A stretch of 64,000 nucleotides of DNA from Bacteroidota bacterium (GTDB lineage: Bacteria; Bacteroidota; Bacteroidia; Bacteroidales; UBA7960). Position numbers and translations under genes: made by a program. Under the pieces are notes generated by a model. The model did not search any database and had not been told where the DNA came from. It was given only the letters and a program-made list of their open reading frames with translations. Position 1 is the first letter of the stretch; the number at the start of each line of letters is the position of its first letter. Positions 1-10,078 of this stretch are shown here, piece by piece. The stretch covers positions 1 through 64,000 of the forward strand of contig REDJ01000108.1 of the NCBI GenBank assembly GCA_007693555.1, in the 5' to 3' direction.

Positions 1-2751
1 TATGGAACACTTGTTGGCGTTGAACCCGGAACTGATGTACAATTGGATACCAGTCAGGCAACTGCGTTATTTAATAATAAAAATGTGGGAAATAACAAAA
101 CAGTAACAGTGTCTAACCTTGACCTTACAGGTGATGATGCTGCGATGTACACAATCGGAAGTCAGACCACACAGGCGAATATATCCCCCAGAAATCTGAC
201 CCTTTCAAATTTTGTAGCAAATGATAAGGTTTATGATGGCAACACCATTGTAACCGGTGCCGGATTTGATGATGATCGTATAAACGATGACGTGCTGAGT
301 TTTACCTATAATGTTGCTTTTGAAAATGCTGATGCCGGCATTGACAAACAGGTATTATTTACAAATATAACTATTAGCGGGGGTACGGATCAAAATAATT
401 ATACTCTCGTTTCAACTTCAGGTGTTGCTACTGCCACAATTACCCCAAGACCTCTGGCAATTACTGCCGATAGTAAATCTAAAAAGTTTGGTGAAGATGA
501 TCCGGCATTAACTTACACTTTAACAAGTGGATCTCTCATTGGCAATGATACTTTCAGCGGCGCTCCTGAGAGGGAACCGGGTGAAGATTTGGGTGAATAT
601 GCTATTCTGCAGGGAACACTTACCGCAGGTAGTAATTATGCAATCACTTTTACCCAGGGAGTCTTTACTATTCAACCTGCTGACCTTATTGTTTTCATTG
701 TTCCACAAGCAGCAATTACTGCTGGTGCACAGTGGAGCATTGACGGTGAAACCTGGTATAACAGTGGTACAGCATTGCCATTGGCTCCGGGAGATTACAC
801 TGTACAATTTTCTGAAATTGATGCCAATGCCTGGTACACTCCTGATCCTGTTTCGGTGGAGCATGGTGCACAAACAGAGATTACCGGAACTTATGTAGAA
901 AAGTATTTTCTTACGATGCTTGAACCACAGGGTAATGGCAGTGTTACCCCGGCACCTGGAGTATATGATTACCCTGTAAATCAAGAGGTTAACCTGAGTG
1001 CAACTCCTGATGATGACTGGGTATTTCAACACTGGTTAATCAATGGAAATACAGTGGCCAACAATCCTTACAATATCACAATTACAGAAAATACAGAAGT
1101 TCAGGCTGTTTTTGCCGAAGATATGACAGAATATCTGCTTACCCTCAATACTGAAGGAGAAGGCTCCGTTTTGGTAAATGGTGATACATATACCCAACCC
1201 ATGACATTTGTCAATGGTAGCCAGGTGCTTTTGGAAGCTGTCGCAGAACAAGGCTGGATTTTTACAGGCTGGGAAGGTGACCTTACCGGTTCTGAAAATC
1301 CAACAAGTATAATAATAGATGGTGATAAGAATATTACTGCCACGTTTGAATTTGTAGCATTTGATGTAACATTCAATATTGTTGATGACGAAGGTGACCC
1401 AATAGAAGGTGCCAGTGTTTTGCTGGGTGAAATAATCAATGAACCCGGAGATTATGTATTTGAGGATGTTCCTCCCGGTATTTACAATTACATTGTTTCG
1501 AAAACGGGATATATAACGGTGTCTTCTGAAGTTGAAATTTCTGAAGATACAATAATTGATGTAACACTTGTACCCGGAGTATCTCCGCAATATACGATTA
1601 CATTCCTTATCACCAACGAAGATGGATTTTTGGTGAATGATGCTGTAGTAACTTTTGCAGGAATCACAAATCCTGAAGGAAATTATGTATTCCCGGGTAT
1701 TGAAGCAGGTCTTTACAGTTATTCCGTTGAAAGAGAAGGTTATTATACTGCCACCGGCAACGTAAGTGTAAGTGCCGATATGACTGTTCCCGTTGTGCTT
1801 GAGTTTTCATTCTACCTACTTGAAATTGAACATGAAGGTTTGGGAATTACTGTGCCCGATGTGGGGATTTATGAGGTTGACAAGGATACAATAGTAACTC
1901 TGCAGGCATTTTCAGTAGAAAACTCCTTGTTCAGCAAATGGGTTGTGGATGGTAATGAGTATTTTGATACCCAGATTGAATTCATTATGGATTCTGATAA
2001 GCTGGCAGTGGCTCACTTTGACAGCACGGCTACCTATAAACTTTCAATTGTTGTGGAAGGTGAAGGTACTACTATACCGGCTGAAGGAGATTATTACTAT
2101 GGTTTTGACCAGGTGGTTGAACTGATTGCATTAGATGCTAATGAAAATTATTCTTTCCTGAAATGGGTGGTTGACGGCATAGATTATTTTGAGAATCAAA
2201 TCAATGTGGTGATGAATGATGATATTATTGCTACTGCAATCTTTACCGAGAATACTTTCTACACATTGGATATAGAAATTGAAGGTGAAGGTACAACCGA
2301 TCCCGAACCGGGCGTATATCAATATCTTGAAGGTACAGAGATAGAGCTCTCTGCAATTGCAGATGAAGGTTATGCTTTTGTCAGGTGGGAAATAAACGGT
2401 GAAGAATTCCTGACATCAGTGATATCTGTTCAAATGAATGAAAATAAAAATGCAAAAGCAGTATTTGATATCGAAAGCATTGTTGATGATTCGTTTACCC
2501 GTTTCTACGATGTAATTGTATACCCCGTTCCTTCAGCAGAAACAATTACAATGAGGTTTGAAGGATATTCAGGTAAAGCTTTTGTAGAAATATTCGACCT
2601 TAATGGCCGAATGGTCAGACAGTTGCAGATTCAAAATATTATTCCGGCACACGAAGAAACCATCATGATTTCCGACCTTGAGCCCGGAGTTTATAGCTTA
2701 AAGATTCAATTACAAAATGAAATAATTATAAAAAGGTTTATAGTCAGATAA
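1..2751 (+). CDS. 5'-truncated T9SS-secreted multi-repeat surface protein (YDG, MBG and InlB-like repeats)
   Basis: The reading frame is open from the first base, so the gene starts upstream of the window. Counting from the TTG at 43, residues 1-48 are the end of a YDG-type repeat, about 50-135 a full YDG domain and 136-212 an MBG domain. Five divergent InlB-like repeats (about 288-357, 363-436, 590-660, 664-735, 739-809) carry a W-[VE]-[VI]-[DN]-G-type core. Two Ig-like modules sit between the second and third at 440-588. Residues 820-902 are a type IX secretion sorting domain (YPVPS near the start, PGVYSLKI near the end). Such proteins are exported by T9SS and attached to the cell or released; adhesion is a likely role but no ligand can be inferred. 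A strong terminator follows the stop. Confidence 0.85.
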   Translation, partial: YGTLVGVEPGTDVQLDTSQATALFNNKNVGNNKTVTVSNLDLTGDDAAMYTIGSQTTQANISPRNLTLSNFVANDKVYDGNTIVTGAGFDDDRINDDVLSFTYNVAFENADAGIDKQVLFTNITISGGTDQNNYTLVSTSGVATATITPRPLAITADSKSKKFGEDDPALTYTLTSGSLIGNDTFSGAPEREPGEDLGEYAILQGTLTAGSNYAITFTQGVFTIQPADLIVFIVPQAAITAGAQWSIDGETWYNSGTALPLAPGDYTVQFSEIDANAWYTPDPVSVEHGAQTEITGTYVEKYFLTMLEPQGNGSVTPAPGVYDYPVNQEVNLSATPDDDWVFQHWLINGNTVANNPYNITITENTEVQAVFAEDMTEYLLTLNTEGEGSVLVNGDTYTQPMTFVNGSQVLLEAVAEQGWIFTGWEGDLTGSENPTSIIIDGDKNITATFEFVAFDVTFNIVDDEGDPIEGASVLLGEIINEPGDYVFEDVPPGIYNYIVSKTGYITVSSEVEISEDTIIDVTLVPGVSPQYTITFLITNEDGFLVNDAVVTFAGITNPEGNYVFPGIEAGLYSYSVEREGYYTATGNVSVSADMTVPVVLEFSFYLLEIEHEGLGITVPDVGIYEVDKDTIVTLQAFSVENSLFSKWVVDGNEYFDTQIEFIMDSDKLAVAHFDSTATYKLSIVVEGEGTTIPAEGDYYYGFDQVVELIALDANENYSFLKWVVDGIDYFENQINVVMNDDIIATAIFTENTFYTLDIEIEGEGTTDPEPGVYQYLEGTEIELSAIADEGYAFVRWEINGEEFLTSVISVQMNENKNAKAVFDIESIVDDSFTRFYDVIVYPVPSAETITMRFEGYSGKAFVEIFDLNGRMVRQLQIQNIIPAHEETIMISDLEPGVYSLKIQLQNEIIIKRFIVR

Positions 2752-2780
2752 TACCTTTTAAGGTTAAGATTTTAGCAAAA

Positions 2781-2822
2781 ATCTCCGCATGAATTCATTT
2801 GCCATGCGGAGGTTTATTTTTT
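2781..2822 (+). terminator. Rho-independent terminator after the surface-protein gene
   Basis: A perfect 9-bp stem, CTCCGCATG (2783-2791) with CATGCGGAG (2803-2811), has an 11-nt loop and is followed by a T-rich run. It lies 32 nt after the stop codon and separates this gene from the carboxypeptidase gene. Confidence 0.85.
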
Positions 2823-2880
2823 ACCGTTATTTTTTCATACTTTTGTTTTTTATTATTCTTTCCAAATCAGTTTATCAATA

Positions 2881-5163
2881 ATGCAATTCCATAAAAAATT
2901 TGTTTTAGTTTTTATAGTTTCGTTTTTACTGCTGTTTCCTCATTTTTCATCTTCTCAGAATGCTGATCTGCAATACTTGATTGAAAGAGCCCAGGAAGAT
3001 ATCAAAAGAAAAGGAGATTTTTATGCAGGTATGTATGAAAAAGATATTGCAGATTACCAGAATGAGCTGTTGAGAATCATTTCTGTTGATTATCTGTCCA
3101 ATGATTCTGTTTTCGCATATTGCAATAAGGAAGCTCTGGATTATTTTATTGAGAAGGAAATTCCTTTTAAAATATTGAAGTCACCCGGTGAAGTTGACTT
3201 TGATTTGAATATGAAATCATGGGAAGACTTACTAAGTAAAGATCTTATCGGTAGCTGGGATTTTTATCCAACCTATGAAGCTTATGAAAGCCTGATGCAA
3301 CAGTTTGAGACTGATTTTCCTGAGCTATGCAAAGTTTACAATGTTGTTACCCTACCGAGTAACCGGTCAATTTATTTCGCAAAGATATCAGCCAATGTTC
3401 ATGAAAGGCAGGCTGAACCACGCTTTATGTATACCTCTACCATGCATGGTGATGAAACTACCGGCTTTATTCTTTCTCTGCGTCTGATCCATTATCTTTT
3501 GACTAATTATGGCATTAAGGAAGAAATTACCTGGCTCCTGGATAACATGGAGATTTGGATTTCACCCAATGAAAACCCTGATGGTACCTATACCAACAAT
3601 AACAGTACGGTAAGCGGTGCCACAAGAACAAATGCCAATGGAGTAGATCTGAACCGCAATTACCCAAATCCGGTAAATAATCCCACATCTCCAATACAAC
3701 CCGAAACACAGGCAATGATTAACCTAACGGATACTCTGCATTTTGTGATGTCAGCCAATATGCATGGCGGCATTGAATGTGTTAATTATCCCTGGGACAG
3801 TTGGAAAAGTGATGTGAATATACACGCCGATCATTACTGGTGGCAGTTGGTTTCTCACGAATATGCCGATACAGCCAGATTTTACAGCCCATCAAATTAT
3901 ATGAATCCGTCGGGTCCGTCATTTAATAACGGTGTAACCCATGGCGGCGACTGGTATGTTATATTTGGAAGTCGCCAGGACTATATGAATTATTACACCA
4001 ATCAAAGAGAGCTTACATTGGAGTTATCCAATACAAAAATATTGCCTCCAGCTCAATTGCCTGCACACTGGGAGTACAATTACCGGTCATTTCTCAATTA
4101 TATCCGTCAGGCAACCTATGGATTCAGGGGTATTGTTACAGATATGTATTCAGGCGAACCTCTCGTTGCCAAAATTGAGCTTCTTGACCATGATTACGAT
4201 AATTCTCATGTCTTCTCAGAATTGCCGCATGGTGATTTTTACAGGCCTTTGCTGGCAGGAACCTATACCCTGAAAGTTACTGCGGATGGATATAACCCCT
4301 TGATCCTTGAAGATATTACCATTGAAAACTATCAGACAATAACACTGGATATTCAATTGACCGGAGATAATCCGTTTGCTTCACCCACCAATCTTGTTGC
4401 GCATACCGGCAATAACAGTCAGGTGTATCTTGAATGGGATGCCCCGCAATCGGAAAAATCAGGAGAAAATATTTATGCCAGAGATTACAGCTTCTTTGAA
4501 CCTGACGCTTATTATATTTATCGTAACGGAGAGTTTCTTGATGAAACGGAAGATACCCAATTCTTTGATGTGGATATTCCGTTAGGAACCTGGGAGTATT
4601 ACGTGAAAGCATGGTATGCTGATCCTGAGGGATTATCTCATCCTTCCAATACGGTTTCAGTCACATTTTCTGATTCTGATCTTTTTACTGTTACTTTCCA
4701 GATTACAGATGAAAATGGTCAAATTGTAAGTGATGCTGTTGTTAGCCTGGGTGACCAGGATAATGAACAGGGCGATTATTTTTTTGAGTATTTCGAACCC
4801 GGTGTATATGATTACCTTGTATGGGGTGATCATTATTTGCCGGTTGAGGGCACAATTGAAATTGTTGATGCTGATATTGTTGAAGATGTTGTTCTGTTAC
4901 TTGATGATACTGCAATTGCAGATATATCCCAAAAAGAAAACTTCATCATATTTCCCAATCCCGCTTCAGACAATTTGAATATTGTTTCAGAAGTTTTGAT
5001 GAAACAAATTCTTCTTACCGACATAAAAGGTCGCGTGATAATGAATTATTCAGTTATGCAAAAAGAATTTGAACAGGATATATCCTTCCTTGCACCCGGG
5101 ATTTACATTATAGGAATTTACACCGGACAGGGTGTAAGCTATCAAAAGTTGCAAAAGCAATAG
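2881..5163 (+). CDS. Secreted M14 zinc carboxypeptidase with T9SS sorting domain
   Basis: A metallocarboxypeptidase of family M14, which removes C-terminal residues from peptides outside the cell. A signal peptide covers residues 1-26. The zinc site is visible as HGDE (His189, Glu192) and a later His295 in MHGG; the substrate-binding motif DLNRNYP is near 257-263 and the catalytic Glu381 lies in LTLELS. After the peptidase domain come a carboxypeptidase-regulatory-like fold (about 415-495), a fibronectin-III-like region (500-600), an Ig-like module (about 605-680) and a T9SS sorting domain (690-760, starting FPNPASDNL). The Ig-like module resembles the two modules in the preceding gene, suggesting domain shuffling between neighbours. 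Related enzymes are abundant secreted proteases in Bacteroidota; substrate specificity is not readable here. Confidence 0.93.
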   Translation: MQFHKKFVLVFIVSFLLLFPHFSSSQNADLQYLIERAQEDIKRKGDFYAGMYEKDIADYQNELLRIISVDYLSNDSVFAYCNKEALDYFIEKEIPFKILKSPGEVDFDLNMKSWEDLLSKDLIGSWDFYPTYEAYESLMQQFETDFPELCKVYNVVTLPSNRSIYFAKISANVHERQAEPRFMYTSTMHGDETTGFILSLRLIHYLLTNYGIKEEITWLLDNMEIWISPNENPDGTYTNNNSTVSGATRTNANGVDLNRNYPNPVNNPTSPIQPETQAMINLTDTLHFVMSANMHGGIECVNYPWDSWKSDVNIHADHYWWQLVSHEYADTARFYSPSNYMNPSGPSFNNGVTHGGDWYVIFGSRQDYMNYYTNQRELTLELSNTKILPPAQLPAHWEYNYRSFLNYIRQATYGFRGIVTDMYSGEPLVAKIELLDHDYDNSHVFSELPHGDFYRPLLAGTYTLKVTADGYNPLILEDITIENYQTITLDIQLTGDNPFASPTNLVAHTGNNSQVYLEWDAPQSEKSGENIYARDYSFFEPDAYYIYRNGEFLDETEDTQFFDVDIPLGTWEYYVKAWYADPEGLSHPSNTVSVTFSDSDLFTVTFQITDENGQIVSDAVVSLGDQDNEQGDYFFEYFEPGVYDYLVWGDHYLPVEGTIEIVDADIVEDVVLLLDDTAIADISQKENFIIFPNPASDNLNIVSEVLMKQILLTDIKGRVIMNYSVMQKEFEQDISFLAPGIYIIGIYTGQGVSYQKLQKQ

Positions 5164-5183
5164 CTTTGATTCTGTTGTCTGGC

Positions 5184-6356
5184 TCAGCGCAGATTTTTGC
5201 TTGCCCTTAATACTGGCTCCCGAACTCTTTTGTAAACTTCTTCTATTTCTCCTGTGCCATCCACATCAATTACCTGGTTATGCTGCCGGTAATATTCAAG
5301 AACGGCGTCACTGTGCAATTCATGCTCTTCTAACCTGGAAACTATGGTAGAAGCGCTGCTGTCGTAAGGCATCATTTTTTCTGTGCGGCTTCTTTCATCC
5401 AATCGTTTCATGAGCTCAATGTAGGTCACATTAAGATTGATTACGCAGTTTATGGCATGTCCTTTTTTCTTGAGTATTCCATCCAGAATATATGCCTGCA
5501 CAAGGGTTCGGGGATAGCCTTTTAAGACATAGCCACGACCGTTTCCACTGGTATCCTGTATTTTTGTCTCTATGAGACGGATAACGATTTCATCGGGTAA
5601 TAGCAATCCCTTTTCCATGTAGGGTTGAATTTGTTTTCCGATGGCTGTTTGCTGCTTTACTTCTTCCTGCAGCAATTCGCGGGTGGCAATCATGGTCAGG
5701 TCAAACTCCTTTGCCAGACGGCTGGCCTGAGTAGTCATACCAGCTCCGGGATAGCCAAACATTACTACATTGATTGAATGCTTTTTTATATCCTCATTGA
5801 TATGTTTTTTTATCCGGGAAAAAATTTCTTCTGAGGTTCCTATAGCATCTACATGGGTTAATAGCCCTGTGTTTTTGTAAAAATCAAGTACAGGTAAAGT
5901 CTTCTGGTGGTATTCTTCCAGCCGTTTTTTTATCACTGTTTCGTTATCATCTTTGCGATCCTGCTCTTTGGCACGCTGAAGCAATCGCTTAACGCATTCT
6001 TCTTCAGGTATATCAAGGATAAAAATACGGGTTAATGTTCGTTGCAGGCGAATGAACAAACCATCGAGAATATATGCCTGCACATAAGTCCGGGGAAAAC
6101 CATCAAAAAGAAATCCATCGCTTCCCTCGTGGTTTCTTATTGCTTTATTGATAAGCTTAACAATAGTTTCATCATCGGCCAGGCCACCGGCTTCAATCTG
6201 ATCTTTCACCTTTTTTCCGATATCTGTGCCTTCGCGGATTTCCTTTCTTAGCAACTCTCCTGTGGAGATATAATTCAGATTATATCTTGACATCAATAAT
6301 TTTGACTGGGTGCCTTTTCCTGCACCTGGAGGACCAAACACAATGATGTTAAGCAT
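5184..6356 (-). CDS. Double adenylate kinase with an intact and a degenerate kinase domain
   Basis: Two adenylate-kinase domains lie in tandem, where standard Adk is about 190-215 residues with one domain. Domain 1 (1-190) has a normal P-loop GPPGAGKGTQ (Lys14), the AMP-site STGELLR and DGFPRT motifs, and a short lid; it should catalyse ATP + AMP to 2 ADP. Domain 2 (about 195-390) has GYPGAGMTTQ: the Walker A lysine is Met207, the codon reading ATG on the coding strand. Its AMP-site motifs are changed to ATRELLQ and LKGYPRT. Both halves keep QAYILDG, which points to duplication. I infer domain 2 is a pseudokinase that binds nucleotides poorly or regulates domain 1. The gene converges on the carboxypeptidase gene with a 20-nt gap. 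Whether a normal adk exists elsewhere in the genome is unknown. Confidence 0.9.
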   Translation of the reverse strand: MLNIIVFGPPGAGKGTQSKLLMSRYNLNYISTGELLRKEIREGTDIGKKVKDQIEAGGLADDETIVKLINKAIRNHEGSDGFLFDGFPRTYVQAYILDGLFIRLQRTLTRIFILDIPEEECVKRLLQRAKEQDRKDDNETVIKKRLEEYHQKTLPVLDFYKNTGLLTHVDAIGTSEEIFSRIKKHINEDIKKHSINVVMFGYPGAGMTTQASRLAKEFDLTMIATRELLQEEVKQQTAIGKQIQPYMEKGLLLPDEIVIRLIETKIQDTSGNGRGYVLKGYPRTLVQAYILDGILKKKGHAINCVINLNVTYIELMKRLDERSRTEKMMPYDSSASTIVSRLEEHELHSDAVLEYYRQHNQVIDVDGTGEIEEVYKRVREPVLRASKNLR

Positions 6357-6442
6357 ACTATACTTTGTTTTTATTTTTGACCCTAATAAACGCGAACCGC
6401 AAAATTAAGCTTAATTGGTAAAATAACCATCGTATAATCCAA

Positions 6443-8503
6443 CTATTTCATAAAGCGAACGGTTTGTGTGAAATCGCTTCCGGTAATATTTAAAAGATAA
6501 ATACCTCTGGTAAGATGTTTTATATTAACCCAAAGTATATTTTCTCCTTTCGTAAGAACCCATTGCTCCCACATGATCTCCTTTCCCGAGAGATCGAAAA
6601 CTCTGAGTTTTGCTGTATTTGGTAAAGAAGAATGAAATCTGACCTGCAGTTCTCCTGAAGGATTAACAAACGCATGCAGATTGTTCTTTTCAGCTTTTGC
6701 AATACTTTCAACAGATGTTTGTGTAAGGCTTTTATGGATCAGCCACGTAAATTTTTCAGGGGTTACAAACTCTACCTTATCGCCAATATCCGGATCAGAT
6801 TTGATCAGATTCATAAGAGTTTCAAGGCGAGGTATGGTAATATCTGCCGGATTGTTGCCACCAATATTTGTTTCGTCCTGCCTGAACCTTTGATATCCCG
6901 CCAGCAGGAAATTAGGTCTGTTTTGGTTAACCAGCTTGCTTGTGATCCTTTGGGCGGCAAGGTTAAGATCTGTAACGTTGGCATAGAATGTTTCATCATT
7001 TACATGATTATACAGCAAGCCTCCAAATTGTGTATATACTCTTTGGGTTTGCAATGCCGGATCAAAAAGGAATGTGAGTTCAGCCCCGGTGGCTTCAGCG
7101 AAACTCCCCAGTTTATGAAAGTCGTAATTGTTGGAAATGACAATACCACGATAAGTGGAAACACCTGCACCGTTGTAATGCTTGTAGGCGTAAACTGATG
7201 GAATATTATATCTGCTGAGAAGTTCAGCGGATTGCTCAATGGCATCGGGCAAAAAACTATCAGGGAACATGTCAGAGTAAGCATATCCCAGCGGGTGGGT
7301 AACGGCTATGAATCCGTCATTTTGGGTTGCCGTGTTGTAATAATATTGTGCCAGAAAGGGAAACCGGTCAAACATGTGGAGGTTAAATCCCCATCCTATG
7401 GGCACATTGCCCCGGGCAGCCGAGTGCCAGGCACCTGCCTGAAATCCTACCACCCAGTTTCCGGCATCACCCTCAGAGCCAATGAACAAAACATAATGCT
7501 TGTTTTCAAGCTCCACATCATCGGAATTTACAGCCGATGGCCGCTGATACTCGTAGTTTTCATCAGCCGGAAAAATGTGATGCCAGGAAAGATTACTGAG
7601 AAGTGTTTCATGGAAACTGCCACCCCAGCCCGAAATCCATTGAACCAGCGGCTCAGGTCGCATCCATCCGTAAACATTGAAAATTTCATCAGGATGTGAT
7701 TCCCTTAAATAGGACATCACTGTTTCAATTTTTTCAGCTTTTTCATCTGATAAAGAGTAAAAGTTCAGTGTTTCGGTTCCTGCAAGATTAAGTTGAAACA
7801 TTCGCTTGCTGGCAGCCCAGTCGGTGATTTCGCGTAAATAGAACTTTCGCGGATTGGTTCTGTCCAGCAGCGTTTCCAGTGCCCAGTTGAGTATTTGAAA
7901 ATATCGCTGCTCCTGGTCAAGATCGGCATTATTCCAGGGATGCAGGGGTGATTCAAGTTTTGCGGATACCTTGATGGGCTCCTTTCCATGGAAATGATCA
8001 GGTACCCATAGGCTGTCAGGGCGGTAAATGACTGTGGTGTTATCAGTGTAGGGCAGAGGTATACAATCAGTTAAGCCTCCCAGCATGGCAGCCACCTCGG
8101 CCTGCCATCTGAAATTTTGCCCGGGAAAATTTCCGTAGGTTAATGTGGGATCATAGGTTATTGCTCCGTTGATATCATTCTCAAAATGATCCAGGAGTTG
8201 CTGAAAATCTGAAATTTCCGTAAAAACTACATTGCCATCCTGCTGATAAATATCACGCCAGCTCTCATCAGTCTGATTGTAGCTCCATGTTTCATAAACA
8301 TTAAGAAGGTAAAGCCTGGGCGCCTCACGGTTTACGATTCCTGCCAAAGTCATGGATGCCAGTTTATGCTCAAGGGGAGCACCTGTGCCGTTGTAAAGGA
8401 CAGCCTGTATGGGTTCTGCCCTGGATATGCCAATTGTTAATAATAACAGTGTTAAAGTTTGTAATAGTCTGCACATACAAATGAATTTTTTACGAAAATA
8501 CAT
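6443..8503 (-). CDS. GxGYxYP-family secreted protein with T9SS sorting domain
   Basis: The N-terminal region contains the segment LAGIVNREAPRLYLLN, typical of the GxGYxYP_N domain, and the central part has the family's namesake-like stretch (HPLGYAYSDMFP). The GxGYxYP family is listed as putative glycoside hydrolases but the activity has not been firmly established as far as I know. A signal peptide covers about residues 1-29; Met10 is an alternative start. The last 80 residues form a T9SS sorting domain (LRVFDLSGKE, then TRGIYLLNITG), so the protein is exported to the surface or medium. It is monocistronic; the gene upstream is divergent across a 104-nt gap. Confidence 0.82.
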   Translation of the reverse strand: MYFRKKFICMCRLLQTLTLLLLTIGISRAEPIQAVLYNGTGAPLEHKLASMTLAGIVNREAPRLYLLNVYETWSYNQTDESWRDIYQQDGNVVFTEISDFQQLLDHFENDINGAITYDPTLTYGNFPGQNFRWQAEVAAMLGGLTDCIPLPYTDNTTVIYRPDSLWVPDHFHGKEPIKVSAKLESPLHPWNNADLDQEQRYFQILNWALETLLDRTNPRKFYLREITDWAASKRMFQLNLAGTETLNFYSLSDEKAEKIETVMSYLRESHPDEIFNVYGWMRPEPLVQWISGWGGSFHETLLSNLSWHHIFPADENYEYQRPSAVNSDDVELENKHYVLFIGSEGDAGNWVVGFQAGAWHSAARGNVPIGWGFNLHMFDRFPFLAQYYYNTATQNDGFIAVTHPLGYAYSDMFPDSFLPDAIEQSAELLSRYNIPSVYAYKHYNGAGVSTYRGIVISNNYDFHKLGSFAEATGAELTFLFDPALQTQRVYTQFGGLLYNHVNDETFYANVTDLNLAAQRITSKLVNQNRPNFLLAGYQRFRQDETNIGGNNPADITIPRLETLMNLIKSDPDIGDKVEFVTPEKFTWLIHKSLTQTSVESIAKAEKNNLHAFVNPSGELQVRFHSSLPNTAKLRVFDLSGKEIMWEQWVLTKGENILWVNIKHLTRGIYLLNITGSDFTQTVRFMK

Positions 8504-8607
8504 AAATAACAGGGAGTTTTACATCTAATGTAAGTATTTGTAAAAATTGTGTATTTTCGTTTAAACTGTAATTTAATACCAAGAAAAGAAAAATTAAAGT
8601 TTCTGCT

Positions 8608-9207
8608 ATGGAAAAGAAGAAGATTTTTACTGTTCCTAATATGCTGGGCTTTTACAGGATAATGATGTTTCCAATATTACTTGCTTTTGCCTTGACGGAA
8701 AGGGAAACCTTATTCGCAGTCTTTCTGGTTATTAATCTTTTAACTGATGTTGCCGATGGTTATATTGCCCGGAAATTCAATATGGAAACCGAATTTGGTG
8801 CAAAGCTTGATTCTATGGCCGACAATCTTACTTATGTAGCTGCATTTACAGGAATTTATGTGTTTAAACTGGAGGATTTTATGCCTCACATAACCAGTTT
8901 TTTGATTTTTATAGGTTTCCTCATACTTGCCATTACTGTTTCATTGATAAAATTCGGAAGATTCCCCAGTTTACATCTTTACTCATGGAAGATAGGGGGC
9001 TATATTCAGGGCGCTTTTTTTATTCTCCTTTTTACCTATGGTTTTTATACTCCATTCTATTATTTTATGATAGCATGGGGTATAATCTCAGCCATTGAAC
9101 ATATTACTATTCAAATGATTATACCTGAAATGAGGTCTAATGCAAAAGGGCTTTACTGGGTGCTGAAAGACAAAAAAAAAGGTCATCAAAATAGTTTATC
9201 AAAATAA
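8608..9207 (+). CDS. CDP-alcohol phosphatidyltransferase family membrane enzyme
   Basis: The CDP-alcohol phosphotransferase signature D-x2-D-G-x2-A-R-x8-G-x3-D-x3-D is complete at residues 47-72, and five to six hydrophobic segments follow. Enzymes of this family transfer a phospho-alkyl group from a CDP-linked lipid or alcohol to an acceptor alcohol in the inner membrane (PgsA, PssA and relatives). The length of 199 residues fits PgsA-like members. The acceptor cannot be told from the motif. With the CdsA-like and lipid-kinase-like genes downstream it forms a likely lipid-headgroup module. Confidence 0.88.
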   Translation: MEKKKIFTVPNMLGFYRIMMFPILLAFALTERETLFAVFLVINLLTDVADGYIARKFNMETEFGAKLDSMADNLTYVAAFTGIYVFKLEDFMPHITSFLIFIGFLILAITVSLIKFGRFPSLHLYSWKIGGYIQGAFFILLFTYGFYTPFYYFMIAWGIISAIEHITIQMIIPEMRSNAKGLYWVLKDKKKGHQNSLSK

Positions 9208-9249
9208 ATATTTTTACATTTACCTCCGGAAACCGTATAGTATTGGGCT

Positions 9250-10047
9250 ATGGTGTTTCATTCCGTTTTTGAGAATTCTTATCTGTGGCTGCCTTTGGTG
9301 GGGTTTGTCATTGGATTTCTGGGTTCAATAATAGGAGGAGGGGGAGGCTTTTTCTTTTTACCTGTGTTGATCCTGCTATTTCATGTGCCTGCCCAGATTG
9401 CCGTATCAACATCTCTTGCTGCAACACTTCCTGTATGTATAGTCGGGGCCCTGGGCCATTATCGCAATGGTAACATTGATTTAAGAATGGGAGCAGTATT
9501 TGCCATTGCAGGCATACTGGGGGCAATTATCGGAGCCGGCATTACAGGGATGCTTACAACCGGTCAGTTAAAAGTTAGTTTTGGTGTTTATTCTATTCTT
9601 CTGGCAGGCCATATGATGCTCGGTAACAGGAAAAAATCAAAAGCTGAAGCTAATGGCGAAATTTTGCCAGAAAAAACTCCCTTTCAAAAAAGAACCAGGG
9701 GGTCAGTTTACGGATTACTGGCAGGGATAATTACCGGAACTTTTGGTACAAGCGGCACTGCGCCTGTGCTTGCGGGTTTGTTTGCTGTACGCCTGCCCAT
9801 AAAACTAATAGCCGGAACTTCTTTACTCATCGTTTTTGTGAATACTTTTTCAGCCCTGGGGGCGCATTTCATGGTCGGAAAGATTGATCTGACTCTCGTA
9901 TATTTTCTCACTGCCGGTACAATCATTGGTGCTTTTGCAGGGCCCAGACTTATAACCGGAGTAAAAGTTGAACGTTCAGAAAACTCTGTCCGGTTCTGGT
10001 TTGCATTGATTATGATGGCGTTTGGGCTATTGATGATTATTGCTTAA
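9250..10047 (+). CDS. TauE/SafE-family anion permease
   Basis: An integral membrane protein of about eight helices with the glycine-rich N-terminal GSIIGGGGGFFFLP and the second-half counterpart GTFGTSGTAPVLAGL, marks of the TauE/SafE (former DUF81) family. Members move sulfite, sulfonates or other organic anions; the substrate here is unknown. It lies 42 nt after the CDP-alcohol transferase and 31 nt before the cytidylyltransferase-like gene, in the same direction, so co-transcription is likely although a functional link to lipids is not obvious. Confidence 0.88.
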   Translation: MVFHSVFENSYLWLPLVGFVIGFLGSIIGGGGGFFFLPVLILLFHVPAQIAVSTSLAATLPVCIVGALGHYRNGNIDLRMGAVFAIAGILGAIIGAGITGMLTTGQLKVSFGVYSILLAGHMMLGNRKKSKAEANGEILPEKTPFQKRTRGSVYGLLAGIITGTFGTSGTAPVLAGLFAVRLPIKLIAGTSLLIVFVNTFSALGAHFMVGKIDLTLVYFLTAGTIIGAFAGPRLITGVKVERSENSVRFWFALIMMAFGLLMIIA

Positions 10048-10078
10048 GTAAAGCTAAGTTAATTAAATCAGATTTGAG

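Noticed and set aside
520-1590. Long minus-strand open frames opposite the surface-protein gene
   Set aside because: They run antisense to a clear repeat-containing gene, have Cys/Ile-rich low-complexity translations and no recognisable domain.
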